Shown here: piece by piece, positions 8,197 to 15,846 of the stretch
Numbering within the stretch: the first letter of the stretch is position 1
How the letters are laid out: each line of letters begins with the position of its first letter
NCBI GenBank assembly: GCA_938031185.1
Contig: CALHGX010000046.1
Location: forward strand, 1-40,132
Length of the DNA: 40,132 nucleotides
Direction: 5' to 3'
Source of the DNA: an uncultured bacterium
Lineage (GTDB): Bacteria; Verrucomicrobiota; Kiritimatiellia; CAIKKV01; CALHGX01
The notes under the pieces: model-generated
Seen by the model: the letters and a program-made list of their open reading frames with translations, nothing else
Told to the model about the DNA's origin: nothing
Database searches by the model: none
Translations under genes and position numbers: made by a program

Positions 8197-8694
8197 ATGA
8201 CGATCCGATTCAATGCAGATGAGGTGCTTCAAGTGGCTGCGCGCAACGAAGCCAATGCCGCGGTGTTCTACCGCAAAGCCGCCGCCTTGCACAAGGCGGC
8301 CCACCAGACCGATTTCCTCCTCGAAATGGCCAAGATGGAGGAAGGCCATCACGACACCTTCATGGCGATGCGTGCCGCCCTCCCCGCGGAGGCCCGCGAG
8401 CAAACGGTTTACGATCCGTACCTGGAAGCAGAGATGTACCTGGCGCAGATGGCCGATCAGCACGGCGGAGAAGGTTCTCCGCAAGCCGCCCAAGCCCTCA
8501 CCGGAAAAGAATCCCTGGAGAGCCTGTTGCGAACATCCATCGGGCTGGAACAAAAGACCATCGCCTTCTACGCCGCCCTGAAGGACAGCGTGCCGGTCAA
8601 ACAGGGCCGGGATCGCATTGACGCGATCATCGCCGAGGAAAAGAGCCACGTCGTCACCCTGGCGCGGGAAATCGGCAAGCTTCGCCGCCAATAA
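8197..8694 (+). CDS. Rubrerythrin-like ferritin-fold diiron protein
   Basis: A 165-residue four-helix protein, probably a peroxidase or oxygen-scavenging diiron protein. The ATG at 8197 follows AAGGGGGA; the longer frame from 8146 has no such site. Two helix pairs each carry the diiron ligand pattern: E18 with E48-E-x-H51 (NEANAAVFY, MEEGHH), and EQKTIAFY with EEKSH in the second half. There is no C-terminal rubredoxin domain (no CxxC), so it resembles the erythrin/sulerythrin group. Divergent position next to an oxygen-sensitive hydrogenase suggests protection of that enzyme; this is inference. Confidence 0.85.
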   Translation: MTIRFNADEVLQVAARNEANAAVFYRKAAALHKAAHQTDFLLEMAKMEEGHHDTFMAMRAALPAEAREQTVYDPYLEAEMYLAQMADQHGGEGSPQAAQALTGKESLESLLRTSIGLEQKTIAFYAALKDSVPVKQGRDRIDAIIAEEKSHVVTLAREIGKLRRQ

Positions 8695-8918
8695 ACTCAC
8701 GTCTTGCGGCCGGCCTTTTCGGTGCAGACAGAATCCGCCATGGCGCGGAGGCAGCAAAGGAGAGCCCCACCGCTTTCCGGCGAGCGAGCAACACCTGGGG
8801 CAACCATCAGGAATACACTGCCGGTCCCCCGCGCTAGAGTATTCCTGGACACCGAATCGAGGTAGAAAGCAGGGGAGGAGGAGGGTGTCCAGATGGGCAG
8901 TGAGATGCAGAAGGGAAT

Positions 8919-8942
8919 CGGTTCTCCCCCCGGGGGGAACCG
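8919..8942. repeat. GC hairpin at the internal junction of the IS remnant
   Basis: CGGTT-CT-CCCCCC is followed directly by GGGGGG-AACCG, a near-perfect palindrome with a two-base bulge. It sits just before the point where transposase homology begins (about 8950), so it may mark the deletion joint. Confidence 0.5.
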
Positions 8943-8951
8943 GCGCGGGCC

Positions 8952-9206
8952 GTGCGCATGGACCCAAGGCGCATGAAAAGCTCTCCGGCCTTCGTCCAGG
9001 AGCCGGAGGGTAACGGCTGTGCCGAGCGGTTCATCCGCACCCTGAAGGAGAACCTGCTGTCGATCCGATCGTTCACGACGGTCGAGGAACTCCGTCAAGC
9101 CCTCCTGGCCTTCAAGGACCTCTACAATCGCACCTGGCTGATCGAACGCCATGGCTTCAAGAGCCCCTCTCAGGCTCGTCAATCGCTGCTGGAGGCGGCA
9201 GCATGA
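8952..9206 (+). pseudogene. Transposase C-terminal fragment (integrase core, IS3/IS481 type)
   Basis: About 75 recognisable residues: SSPAFVQEPEGNGCAERF, IRTLKENLLSIRSFTTVEEL, then a segment ending LIERHGFKSPSQARQ. This is the C-terminal part of a DDE integrase-core transposase, including the catalytic Glu region (GNGCAERFIRTLKEN). The RNase H start, both catalytic Asp residues and the N-terminal helix-turn-helix are missing. No translation signal precedes it, so it cannot be functional. Homology stops upstream near 8950. Confidence 0.8.
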
Positions 9207-9510
9207 ATACCGCCTCTCAACTGTCCAGAAAATGCTGGTGCGCTACAGTAGCTCTGTATGAAGTCGATCTCTTTGCTGGATAACTCTTTTTATATAAGGA
9301 AATTTCATCATCTTCTTTATGTATTCTTGTATCATAAGTCTCCGTATTTGATCTCGACACATGCCGAACAGTATTATTAGCTATACTTCAGAAACGAGAC
9401 GGGCTTTTGTCTCGTCGTCTCTCTACCTCCTTGTCACCTATCGCCGATGCGAGATATAAGCACCTGGAGAACGAACACTAACAATCATTTTGTAAGACGA
9501 AAGAAGATGA

Positions 9511-9606
9511 CGCCGAAGTAGTCTATTGGCGGGATTATGAAGTAGTCTTTTTGTGGGTAGGCGTCGCAAGACGGATTTCGTCAACCGCACAAAGACTACT
9601 TCGGCG
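9511..9606. repeat. Three related GAAGTAGTCT repeats, two direct and one inverted
   Basis: CGCCGAAGTAGTC (9511-9523) is exactly inverted at 9594-9606 (GACTACTTCGGCG). A second direct copy GAAGTAGTCTTT lies at 9539-9550 and pairs with AAAGACTACTTC at 9591-9602. The copies share about 10-13 bases and similar G-rich flanks. The outer pair could form a stem with a 70-base loop. This may be the end of a small non-autonomous element or an operator array; its origin is unknown. Confidence 0.55.
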
Positions 9607-9760
9607 GTTCTACCGTCAGAAGCGGGCTGGCCATCTCGATGTGCATGAAACACTCCAAGCCGCCGCCAGGCGCCTTCCGAGAGAAGCTCAGGATCAGACG
9701 CCCCTGAGACCGGGGCGACATGTGCAGAGGCAAGCGCAACCGAGAAAAAAGCGCACTGAA

Positions 9761-9810
9761 CGCCCCCCTGCATCCTATGCATCCATGCCTAGGAACGCCC
9801 TGGGGGGGCG
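9761..9810. repeat. Long hairpin just downstream of the response-regulator gene
   Basis: Outer arms CGCCCCCC (9761-9768) and GGGGGGCG (9803-9810) enclose inner arms CCTATGCAT (9774-9782) and ATGCCTAGG (9785-9793), which pair with one mismatch around a two-base loop. It lies 13 bases past the end of the minus-strand operon, where a transcription stop would be expected, but no T-run follows in that direction. It may be a terminator or RNA-stabilising structure. Confidence 0.45.
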
Positions 9811-9822
9811 CACGCCGGCCTC

Positions 9823-10212
9823 TCAATCTCCCAGCGCCTTGGCGATTTCCGCAAGGAGTTGTTCGGGCGGAATCGGCTTCTCCAATACCTGATTGACCGG
9901 CAGCCAGGTGGCGTCGGGCTCGAACCCGTAGCTCAGTCCCATGGCCTTGCGAATGCCGGTCACCAGAATCACGCGCATGTTCCGCAGTTCCGGCGTTTCG
10001 GGAATCTTGCGGCTAACCTCGAATCCCTCGGTCTCCGTCGCCATCATCACATCGAGTATCATCAAATCAGGACGCTCTTTCTTGGCCAGACTCAATCCCG
10101 CCGCCCCGTCGTGCGCCACGAGCACCCGATAGCCTTTCGCTTCCAACAATTCCTTGTTCGACTCGGTGAAGTCCACATCGTCATCCACCAGCAAAATCGT
10201 CTTGGCCGCCAT
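9823..10212 (-). CDS. Single-domain response regulator (CheY-like)
   Basis: Phospho-receiver domain of 129 residues with no output domain. The acidic pocket D10-D11-D12, phospho-acceptor D54 (MILDVMM), T85 (LVTG) and K112 (LEKP) are all present. It belongs to a recognisable subgroup with DVMMxTxTEGF after the acceptor and an insert before the Lys (ATWLPVNQVLEKP). As I recall, this variant is common in anaerobes and often sits near hydrogenase or redox-sensor genes. It begins three bases after the FHA gene stop, so the two are coupled. No histidine kinase is in the window. Confidence 0.92.
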   Translation of the reverse strand: MAAKTILLVDDDVDFTESNKELLEAKGYRVLVAHDGAAGLSLAKKERPDLMILDVMMATETEGFEVSRKIPETPELRNMRVILVTGIRKAMGLSYGFEPDATWLPVNQVLEKPIPPEQLLAEIAKALGD

Positions 10213-10215
10213 CGT

Positions 10216-10695
10216 TCACCCGCCTTTCTCGTCCGATTTGTTCCCTGGCTCCTCCGAAACCGAACCCGCTGCTTCCGGCTTGACCGCCGGCCGCACGCGC
10301 GGCCGCGCTTCCGCCGTCTTGACGATCTCCCGCAGCACCGTGCGATAACCCTTTTTCCCGCTTTCCAACTCCTGCCCCACTTCCTTCAAAATGGTCGTGG
10401 TGCCCTTGCCCGGCGTGGGATCCACCCGAAAATCGGTTCCACCCACCCGCAACAGGTCGCCGGCGCGCAGGATGCCCACTTCCACGCGGCGATGATTCAG
10501 AAACGTTCCGTTCCGGGAATGGAGATCCTTGACGACATAATCGGAATCCCAATAGCGAATTTCACAATGGAGGCGCGACATCTTTTCGTCCGCCAACCGC
10601 ACGTCCGCCTCCTCGGCCCGTCCGATCGTTACCGGCCCGCGCCCCAGGAGCACTGCCATCTGACGGCCCTCTTCGTTGACAAAACGCAATTGCAC
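10216..10695 (-). CDS. FHA-domain protein
   Basis: A 159-residue cytosolic protein whose residues 1-95 form a forkhead-associated domain that binds phosphothreonine peptides. The conserved residues are present: G25-R26, S40-R-x-H43 (MSRLHCE) and N62-G63 (SRNGTFLN). The remaining 60 residues are charged and low in complexity (PRVRPAVKPEAAGSVSEEPG), probably disordered. It is co-transcribed with the response regulator and the sugar-nucleotide genes upstream. A Ser/Thr kinase partner is expected but not seen here. Confidence 0.9.
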   Translation of the reverse strand: MQLRFVNEEGRQMAVLLGRGPVTIGRAEEADVRLADEKMSRLHCEIRYWDSDYVVKDLHSRNGTFLNHRRVEVGILRAGDLLRVGGTDFRVDPTPGKGTTTILKEVGQELESGKKGYRTVLREIVKTAEARPRVRPAVKPEAAGSVSEEPGNKSDEKGG

Positions 10696-10732
10696 TGTTT
10701 CGCCCTCTCACAACAGCCCGCCGGCCCGCTTC

Positions 10733-11665
10733 CTACACCATGTCGCGGAAGTAGTCAACGGTCCGCCGCAAGCCTTCGTCCAGCGAAACCCGCGGACTCC
10801 AGCCCAGCACCTCCCGGGCCCGGCGGATGTCCGGCTGCCGCACCTTGGGGTCGTCCACCGGCAGCGGACGGTGGACAATCGGCGAGCGGCTGCCGGTGAG
10901 GCGCCGGATCGTTTCCGCAAAGTCCAGCACGGTGAGCTCGGCGGGATTCCCTATGTTGACCGGATCGTGCTCCGCGCTTTCCGCCAGGCGAATGACGCCT
11001 TCCACCAGATCGCTCACAAAACAGAAACTGCGTGTTTGCCGGCCGTCGCCGAAGACGGTTATCGGCTCGCCGCGCAAGGCCTGGCTGATGAACGCCGGCA
11101 CCACGCGTCCGTCGTTCAGACGCATGCGGGGCCCGTAGGTGTTGAAGATGCGCACAATCTTGGTGTCCACCGCATGCACGCGGTGGTACGCCATGGTCAG
11201 CGCCTCCGCAAACCGCTTGGCCTCGTCGTACACGCCGCGGGGGCCGACCGGGTTGACGTTGCCCCAATACGTTTCAGGCTGCGGATGAATCAGTGGGTCT
11301 CCGTACACCTCCGACGTGGAGGCCAGCAGGAACCGCGCGCCTTTGGCCCGGGCCAGCCCCAGGGCCTTGTGGGTACCGAGCGCGCCCACCTTGAGCGTTT
11401 GAATGGGCAGCTGCAGATAGTCCACCGGGCTGGCCGGCGAAGCAAAATGAAACACGTAATCAACCGCCCCCGGAAAGTAGAGGTATTCCGTGACATCCTG
11501 CTTGATGAACCGGAACCTTTCATGACCTGCCAGATGCTCGATGTTCGCCACATGTCCAGTGACCAGATTGTCCAGACAAATCACGGTGTGGCCCTTTTCA
11601 AGCAAGGCATCGCATAGATGCGATCCCAAAAATCCCGCGCCGCCTGTCACAATCGAAACCGGCAT
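10733..11665 (-). CDS. UDP-glucuronate decarboxylase-like NAD-dependent sugar epimerase/dehydratase
   Basis: Extended short-chain dehydrogenase, 310 residues, of the UXS type that converts UDP-glucuronate to UDP-xylose through a 4-keto intermediate. The NAD-binding motif is TGGAGFLGS (7-15). The catalytic set is S118 region ([10 protein letters not shown]) with Y146-x3-K150 (GVYDEAK). [11 protein letters not shown] and the stretch [18 protein letters not shown] match the UXS subgroup more closely than GalE. The fused kinase/uridylyltransferase ends 22 bases upstream, so its UDP-sugar product could feed this enzyme. A dTDP- or other UDP-sugar substrate cannot be excluded. Confidence 0.85.
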   Translation of the reverse strand: MPVSIVTGGAGFLGSHLCDALLEKGHTVICLDNLVTGHVANIEHLAGHERFRFIKQDVTEYLYFPGAVDYVFHFASPASPVDYLQLPIQTLKVGALGTHKALGLARAKGARFLLASTSEVYGDPLIHPQPETYWGNVNPVGPRGVYDEAKRFAEALTMAYHRVHAVDTKIVRIFNTYGPRMRLNDGRVVPAFISQALRGEPITVFGDGRQTRSFCFVSDLVEGVIRLAESAEHDPVNIGNPAELTVLDFAETIRRLTGSRSPIVHRPLPVDDPKVRQPDIRRAREVLGWSPRVSLDEGLRRTVDYFRDMV

Positions 11666-11687
11666 ATTGACTTCCTTCCTCTCGCAG

Positions 11688-13610
11688 TCACGCCCCCGCG
11701 AAGGCCATCAAGGTCTGGCGATACGCCTCCGGCTGCCCGATATCGAACCGCCGCCCCTTGACCACACACCCCATGAAACCTTCTTCCTGGCGCAGTTCGT
11801 CCAGACAGGAGGTCAATTGAAACTCGCCGCGTTCTCTCAGTCCATGGCGAATGTTGTCCTCCAGCAGACCGAAGATACGCGGCGTCAACACATACAAACC
11901 GAACACGGAAAAAAACGTGTCCGGTTCCAGCCCTTCCATCGCCAGATGCGTGCGCGCATATTCGGCATCGGGTTTTTCAACGAACTCCGTCACAGACAAC
12001 CGTTCACGCCCCCCCTGCCACACCCCGCTGACGCACCCGAAATGACGCACCTCGGAACCCGGCGTCACCTTGAGCCCCACCACGCTCTGCCGTGTCTGCT
12101 CGTACACATCCAGCACCTGCCGCGCGCAAGACCGGTCCCCGTCGGCGGCGTAGATGTGATCCCCAAGCATCAATAGGAACGGCTCTTCGCCCACCCATTC
12201 CCGGGCGCAGTACACGGCATGTCCGAAGCCCTCCTGGACGTCCTGCGAGAGCAGCGTCACCCGCCGCCCGATGTCCAGTAATTCCCGATGGTACTCTTGG
12301 CTCTCGCGGGAGAGCTTGTTGAAGTTCTCGATCGGCACCGGTGCGGTGAAAAAATCCTCGAACAACGCCCGATCCCGGGATTGAACGATGATCCCAACCT
12401 CCTCGATGCCGGCATTGATCGCCTCCTCCACGATCGTCAAAATGGCCGGCTTCACCCGACCTTCACGCGTCACAACGGGAAACAGCTCTTTTTTTACCGC
12501 CTTGGTGGCCGGGAAAAGTCGCGTGCCGAAGCCCGCAGCCGGAATGACGGCCTTGCGCACGCGACGGCCCGCTTGAATCGTCAACCGCAGACACGACAGC
12601 CCCAGGTCGCGCCCCAGAATCTGCATCACGCGTTCCTGGCTCTCGCGATCCGGCACGATGAACTGGGCGGTGCCATCGCCCTGGGATCCCACGCCCTTTC
12701 CGCCCAGCACGAACGGCTGAATCGGCTCGTAGGCGAGCACCTTGTGCAGCACAGGCGCCGTGAGCTGGGACGGACAAGCCGGCATGCAATGCCGGTCGAA
12801 CTCCTGCTGGGCTCTCCGCATCAGCCGCCCCACCGCCGCCGCATCGCCCGCGCGAAGAGCCGCCACCGCCTCCTGGGTGATGCTGGCGCTGATGGGGCCG
12901 AGATACTCCTGCACGCCCCGCTGGATTTCGTTTTCCGCAAAAGGATAACAGTGATTGAGCCGATTCAGAATCTCCCGCGTGTCCTTTCCCGCACCGAGGT
13001 CCACGATGACGAAGTGCATGTCCTCGGGAACGGAAAGCTCTTCGACGTCCATGCGGTCCCCATCGAACACCATGAGAATCGGCCGATTGCCGTAGGCGCA
13101 TCCCTGGTCCATGCGTCCGCATCGCGAGGGCGTCGTGATTTCCCCCAGGTAGGCGAACTCCATTTCCCCGCGCACGGTCATTTTGAGGTCATACACCCGA
13201 TTGAACGCCCGCGCCGTGAGCACGCAAACCGCCGCGCTGGACGACAATCCCTTCTTGATCGGCAGGTCGGTAAAAGTGTTGTCAATTTCAAGCCCGCGCA
13301 CGCGGTAATGCGTCAACACCTGATACGCCACACCGGCGGCATAGCTGAAAAAACCGCCTCGCTGCGCCTCGCGCAGCAGCGCCTCACGGTCCATCGGCGC
13401 TTCGAATGCGGGCGGCCTCGTCCCATCCCCGAGCGTGGAGCGGAAAATCAGCTTGGCTGGATGCGGCTTAACCTCCGCAGTCAACCCCTGATTCGTGCCT
13501 GCGATGATAGTGTAGCCCTTTTCCAGCTCCCCGTTGATGCGCCGGTAACTGCCGGCCCAGTCAGTGTGTTCGCCGAAAAGGCATATCCGGCCCGGCACAA
13601 AGAGCTTCAC
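11688..13610 (-). CDS. Fused galactokinase-type GHMP kinase / GalU-type UTP-sugar-1-phosphate uridylyltransferase
   Basis: One uninterrupted 640-residue frame with two enzymes. Residues 1-345 are a GHMP sugar kinase: substrate motif [13 protein letters not shown] (6-18, galactokinase signature), ATP loop KKGLSSSAA (119-127), CGRMDQG with the likely base D168 (164-170), and [11 protein letters not shown] (303-313). Residues 351-640 are a nucleotidyltransferase with [20 protein letters not shown] (354-373), [16 protein letters not shown] and VTEFVEKP, as in GalU. GTG at 13610 is chosen as start because GGAGG lies six bases upstream and the family begins with this Val/Met-K-L-F-V-P-G; upstream codons look non-coding. 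The expected role is sugar to sugar-1-phosphate to UDP-sugar in one polypeptide. The kinase-first order is opposite to the known fucokinase/GDP-fucose pyrophosphorylase fusion. Substrate unknown: galactose, arabinose or glucuronate are candidates. Confidence 0.88.
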   Translation of the reverse strand: MKLFVPGRICLFGEHTDWAGSYRRINGELEKGYTIIAGTNQGLTAEVKPHPAKLIFRSTLGDGTRPPAFEAPMDREALLREAQRGGFFSYAAGVAYQVLTHYRVRGLEIDNTFTDLPIKKGLSSSAAVCVLTARAFNRVYDLKMTVRGEMEFAYLGEITTPSRCGRMDQGCAYGNRPILMVFDGDRMDVEELSVPEDMHFVIVDLGAGKDTREILNRLNHCYPFAENEIQRGVQEYLGPISASITQEAVAALRAGDAAAVGRLMRRAQQEFDRHCMPACPSQLTAPVLHKVLAYEPIQPFVLGGKGVGSQGDGTAQFIVPDRESQERVMQILGRDLGLSCLRLTIQAGRRVRKAVIPAAGFGTRLFPATKAVKKELFPVVTREGRVKPAILTIVEEAINAGIEEVGIIVQSRDRALFEDFFTAPVPIENFNKLSRESQEYHRELLDIGRRVTLLSQDVQEGFGHAVYCAREWVGEEPFLLMLGDHIYAADGDRSCARQVLDVYEQTRQSVVGLKVTPGSEVRHFGCVSGVWQGGRERLSVTEFVEKPDAEYARTHLAMEGLEPDTFFSVFGLYVLTPRIFGLLEDNIRHGLRERGEFQLTSCLDELRQEEGFMGCVVKGRRFDIGQPEAYRQTLMAFAGA

Positions 13611-13653
13611 CACCCACCTCCGTTCCGTCCTCACTTGTTTGCAAACGGCGCCT

Positions 13654-13682
13654 ATCGTACCCCGCCGACGCGGCCATTTCAA
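13654..13682 (-). promoter_or_regulatory. Promoter of the kinase-uridylyltransferase operon
   Basis: Minus-strand TTGAAA (13677-13682), 17-base spacer, TACGAT (13654-13659). The predicted transcript starts near 13647, giving a leader of about 35 bases with GGAGG before the GTG at 13610. This also argues against the longer open frame that begins at 13682. Confidence 0.55.
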
Positions 13683-13841
13683 TCCCGAGCTTCCCGCGAC
13701 ACGACCGAATCATCTGCCCGCCACACCCCCGCCAAGCACGAACATGGGCGTTGAACGGCGCGGGCCACCGTGGTATTTGTGTTCCCCGCCGCTCTTCAGC
13801 GCGCGGATCAAACACGGGGGGCGGCGAGCAGGGGAACCCAA

Positions 13842-14711
13842 ATGTCCGTCAACATGATTGCGGTGGAATGCGGGAAATGCGGTGCCAAGCTCCGCGTGAA
13901 GGGCGCAATCGGTCGCGCCGCAACGGAAATCAAGTGCATTCGCTGCGGCGCGGTTGTCACTGTCTCTAAAAGCAACGCGGAACCGGACGCGGCGCCCGCC
14001 GCCGCTCCGGTACCGGCCGCTTTGCCGTCCGTGATGCCCGCCGCCCCGCCAAAGACGCCCCCCGTGATCAATCCCGTCGCGGCACCCGCCGCCCCGGCCA
14101 GTGTCGCCATGATGACGGCGAGCTGCGGCGGTTGTGGCCGTCCCATGTCCGTGCGGCGCGATCTGGCCGGCAAGAAGGTCCGCTGCAAGCAATGCGGCGC
14201 CATTACGCTCATCGCCCCCGCCACCGAAGAAAAAACTCCGACCCCGGCCGCGCCGCCTATGTCTGCGCCAGCCACGCCCGCCCCCATGCCGGAGATCTCG
14301 CCGGCCGTTTCTCCTCCCCCAAAAGAAACGACAACGCCTCCTCCGTCCGCCCCATCCGCGGCCCACGGCTCGGCCGAACCGCCTAGGCCGGCCGCGCTGA
14401 CCGAAGACCGCCTGGCGGCTCTTGAGGCGCCACTGGCGGATCTGGACGGGCGTCTTAGCGTGAAGACCGCCCAACTGGCGGCAGCGGAACGACGCATCCA
14501 GGAGGCCGAACGAACGCTCCACGAAATCGCCAGTCAGAAAGCCAGGGACCTCGCCGCCGCGCAGCGCCGCATAGCCGAACTGGAGCACACGGTCGCGACC
14601 TTGCGGGAGGCCGCCACGGGTCCCGCAGCACAATGTCTAACCCAATGCGAGGAGGCCCTTCGCGCGCTGACCGCCCTGCGCGACGCGCTCGCCCGTATGG
14701 CGAAGCCATGA
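13842..14711 (+). CDS. Double zinc-ribbon protein with Pro/Ala-rich linkers and coiled coil
   Basis: A 289-residue protein of unknown function. The ATG at 13842 follows AGGGGA. Two MJ0042-like zinc ribbons are visible: C10-x2-C13 with C32-x2-C35, and C95-x2-C98 with C115-x2-C118. They are joined and followed by long Pro/Ala-rich, probably disordered linkers (41-90 and 130-195). From about residue 197 the sequence turns into a charged heptad-like helix (DRLAALEAPLADLDGRLSVK and onward), a likely coiled coil. No signal peptide or membrane span. Such proteins are frequent in PVC bacteria and may act as scaffolds or nucleic-acid binders. The next gene starts six bases later. Confidence 0.75.
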   Translation: MSVNMIAVECGKCGAKLRVKGAIGRAATEIKCIRCGAVVTVSKSNAEPDAAPAAAPVPAALPSVMPAAPPKTPPVINPVAAPAAPASVAMMTASCGGCGRPMSVRRDLAGKKVRCKQCGAITLIAPATEEKTPTPAAPPMSAPATPAPMPEISPAVSPPPKETTTPPPSAPSAAHGSAEPPRPAALTEDRLAALEAPLADLDGRLSVKTAQLAAAERRIQEAERTLHEIASQKARDLAAAQRRIAELEHTVATLREAATGPAAQCLTQCEEALRALTALRDALARMAKP

Positions 14712-14717
14712 TGTTCC

Positions 14718-15725
14718 ATGAGCTCGGCCGCACGATGGACGATGGATCGGCTTACCAAGCTGGCTACGGCGTATTGGTCCTCCGCCGCCCTGAACGCCGC
14801 CATCCGCCTCGATCTCTTCGCCGTGCTCGGCGAGCCAGGAAAGACCGCCGACGAGGCCGCCGAAGCGCTCGGCACCGCGCCCCGCCCCACCCGGGCGCTG
14901 CTGAACGCGCTCACGGGACTCGGCCTGCTGGTGTGCACCGACGGTCGCTACCGGCTTGAACCCTCGGCCGCGCAGTTCCTTGGGCCCTCCGCCAGCTTCC
15001 CCTTGCAGGACGCGTTGCGGTTCAACATGGACCTCTATCCCCTCTGGGGGCAACTGGGCGAAACCGTGCGCACAGACCGGCCCGTCCTTCCGCCCTCCGC
15101 ACACCTAGGGGCCGACCCCGAACGCACCAAGCGCTTCGTTCTCGGCATGCACAGCCGGGCGCTGGCCACGGTGCCGGCCCTGCTGCCCGCGCTCGACATG
15201 GCGGGCGTGACGAAGCTGCTCGATCTGGCAGCCGGCGCCGGCACGTTCTCCGTCCAACTGGCGTCCAAGCATCCCGAACTGACCGCCACGGTGTTCGACC
15301 TGCCGTCCGTGCTGGAAGTCGCCCGCGATTTGATACGGCAGACTCCTTTGCTCCCCCGCATCGGCTTTCTGGCGGGCGATTACCGGCAAGATCCGCTGCC
15401 GGAGCCGTTCGACGCCGTCCTCTTCTGCGGGGCGCTGCACCAGGAGAACGAGGACAGCGCCGCGGCGATTCTCAGAAAGATATGGAAGGCATTGCGACCG
15501 GGCGGCCGCGTCTTCGTGGTGGACTTCTTCGTGAACGCGGATGGCGCATCTCCCGTCTTCTCGGCACTGTTTGCGCTCAACATGATGTTGGTGAGCCCCA
15601 CGGCGCATGTGTTCTCCGAGCAGGAGATTTGCCGCCTGCTGCAGGCCACCGGCTTTGCCGCCATTCGCTTCCAGCGCCCGCCAGGCAGCCACTACGGCGT
15701 CGCCACAGGCCAGAAGCCCGTCTGA
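14718..15725 (+). CDS. SAM-dependent O-methyltransferase, acetylserotonin OMT-like
   Basis: Class I methyltransferase of 335 residues in the dimeric small-molecule OMT family. Residues 1-95 form the winged-helix dimerisation domain (LATAYWSSAALNAAIRLDLF; ALLNALTGLGLLV). SAM motif I is LLDLAAGAGTFS (about 167-178), followed by FDLPSVLE with the acidic ribose ligand region. GALHQENEDSAAAIL matches the catalytic HxxxDE segment, and LRPGGRVFVVDFF is motif III. The substrate cannot be read from the sequence. The ATG at 14718 has a poor ribosome site; an ATG at 14742 is possible. Confidence 0.85.
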   Translation: MSSAARWTMDRLTKLATAYWSSAALNAAIRLDLFAVLGEPGKTADEAAEALGTAPRPTRALLNALTGLGLLVCTDGRYRLEPSAAQFLGPSASFPLQDALRFNMDLYPLWGQLGETVRTDRPVLPPSAHLGADPERTKRFVLGMHSRALATVPALLPALDMAGVTKLLDLAAGAGTFSVQLASKHPELTATVFDLPSVLEVARDLIRQTPLLPRIGFLAGDYRQDPLPEPFDAVLFCGALHQENEDSAAAILRKIWKALRPGGRVFVVDFFVNADGASPVFSALFALNMMLVSPTAHVFSEQEICRLLQATGFAAIRFQRPPGSHYGVATGQKPV

Positions 15726-15766
15726 ACCAACGGTCCGCTTCGCGGCGGCGAACAACGGAAAAATCT

Positions 15767-15795
15767 TTGTGCGGCGGCAGGGATTGGGCTAAAGT
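15767..15795 (+). promoter_or_regulatory. Candidate promoter of the trpS-scpAB-pheA-hisC-tyrA operon
   Basis: TTGTGC (15767-15772), 17-base spacer, TAAAGT (15790-15795), about 50 bases before the trpS ATG. The match to consensus is moderate, but it is the best in the 121-base gap. Confidence 0.4.
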
Positions 15796-15846
15796 CTAGT
15801 CCGTTTTTCCCGGCTGTTTCGCCGGAGTATCTGGAGAAACGCATTC

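Larger units (their letters stand above)
8831..9247 (+). mobile_element. Degenerate IS3-like insertion sequence, internally deleted, both ends present
   Basis: The transposase fragment at 8952-9206 is bracketed by imperfect terminal inverted repeats. The left end reads AGTATTCCTGGACA (8838-8851). The complement of the right end (9222-9235, from TGTCCAG on) reads AGCATTTTCTGGACA, with outer GCGC matches on both sides (about 8831 and 9244). An extra copy of the end core, GGTGTCCAG (8884-8892), is an exact inverted partner of CTGGACACC (8845-8853). A full IS3-type element would exceed 1 kb; only about 0.4 kb remains, so most of the transposase and the left orf are lost. I did not find an unambiguous target-site duplication. 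Confidence 0.6.
9248..9822. other. Non-coding spacer with an AT-rich part and several inverted repeats
   Basis: No convincing gene. The first 300 bases (about 9250-9550) are clearly more AT-rich than all neighbouring DNA and contain stretches such as TTTTTATATAAGG, hinting at foreign or eroded sequence. ACGAGAC (9394-9400) and GTCTCGT (9409-9415) form a seven-base stem with an eight-base loop. Two larger repeat structures are listed separately (9511-9606, 9761-9810). Minus-strand open frames of 76 and 114 codons overlap here in different frames; neither has a ribosome site or a family I recognise. Confidence 0.6.

Noticed and set aside
9394-9415. ACGAGAC/GTCTCGT stem as a rho-independent terminator
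   Set aside because: No T-run on either side and no gene ends there.
9511-9606. GAAGTAGTCT repeats as a CRISPR array
   Set aside because: Only three short copies with unequal spacing and one inverted; no cas genes nearby.
9438-9826. Two overlapping minus-strand frames in the repeat spacer
   Set aside because: No start signal and no recognisable domain; frames overlap each other and the inverted repeats. Could be an eroded gene, but not supportable.
12288-13754. 488-codon plus-strand open frame opposite the fused kinase/uridylyltransferase
   Set aside because: His/Arg-rich composition typical of antisense frames in GC-rich genes; the minus strand carries all conserved motifs.
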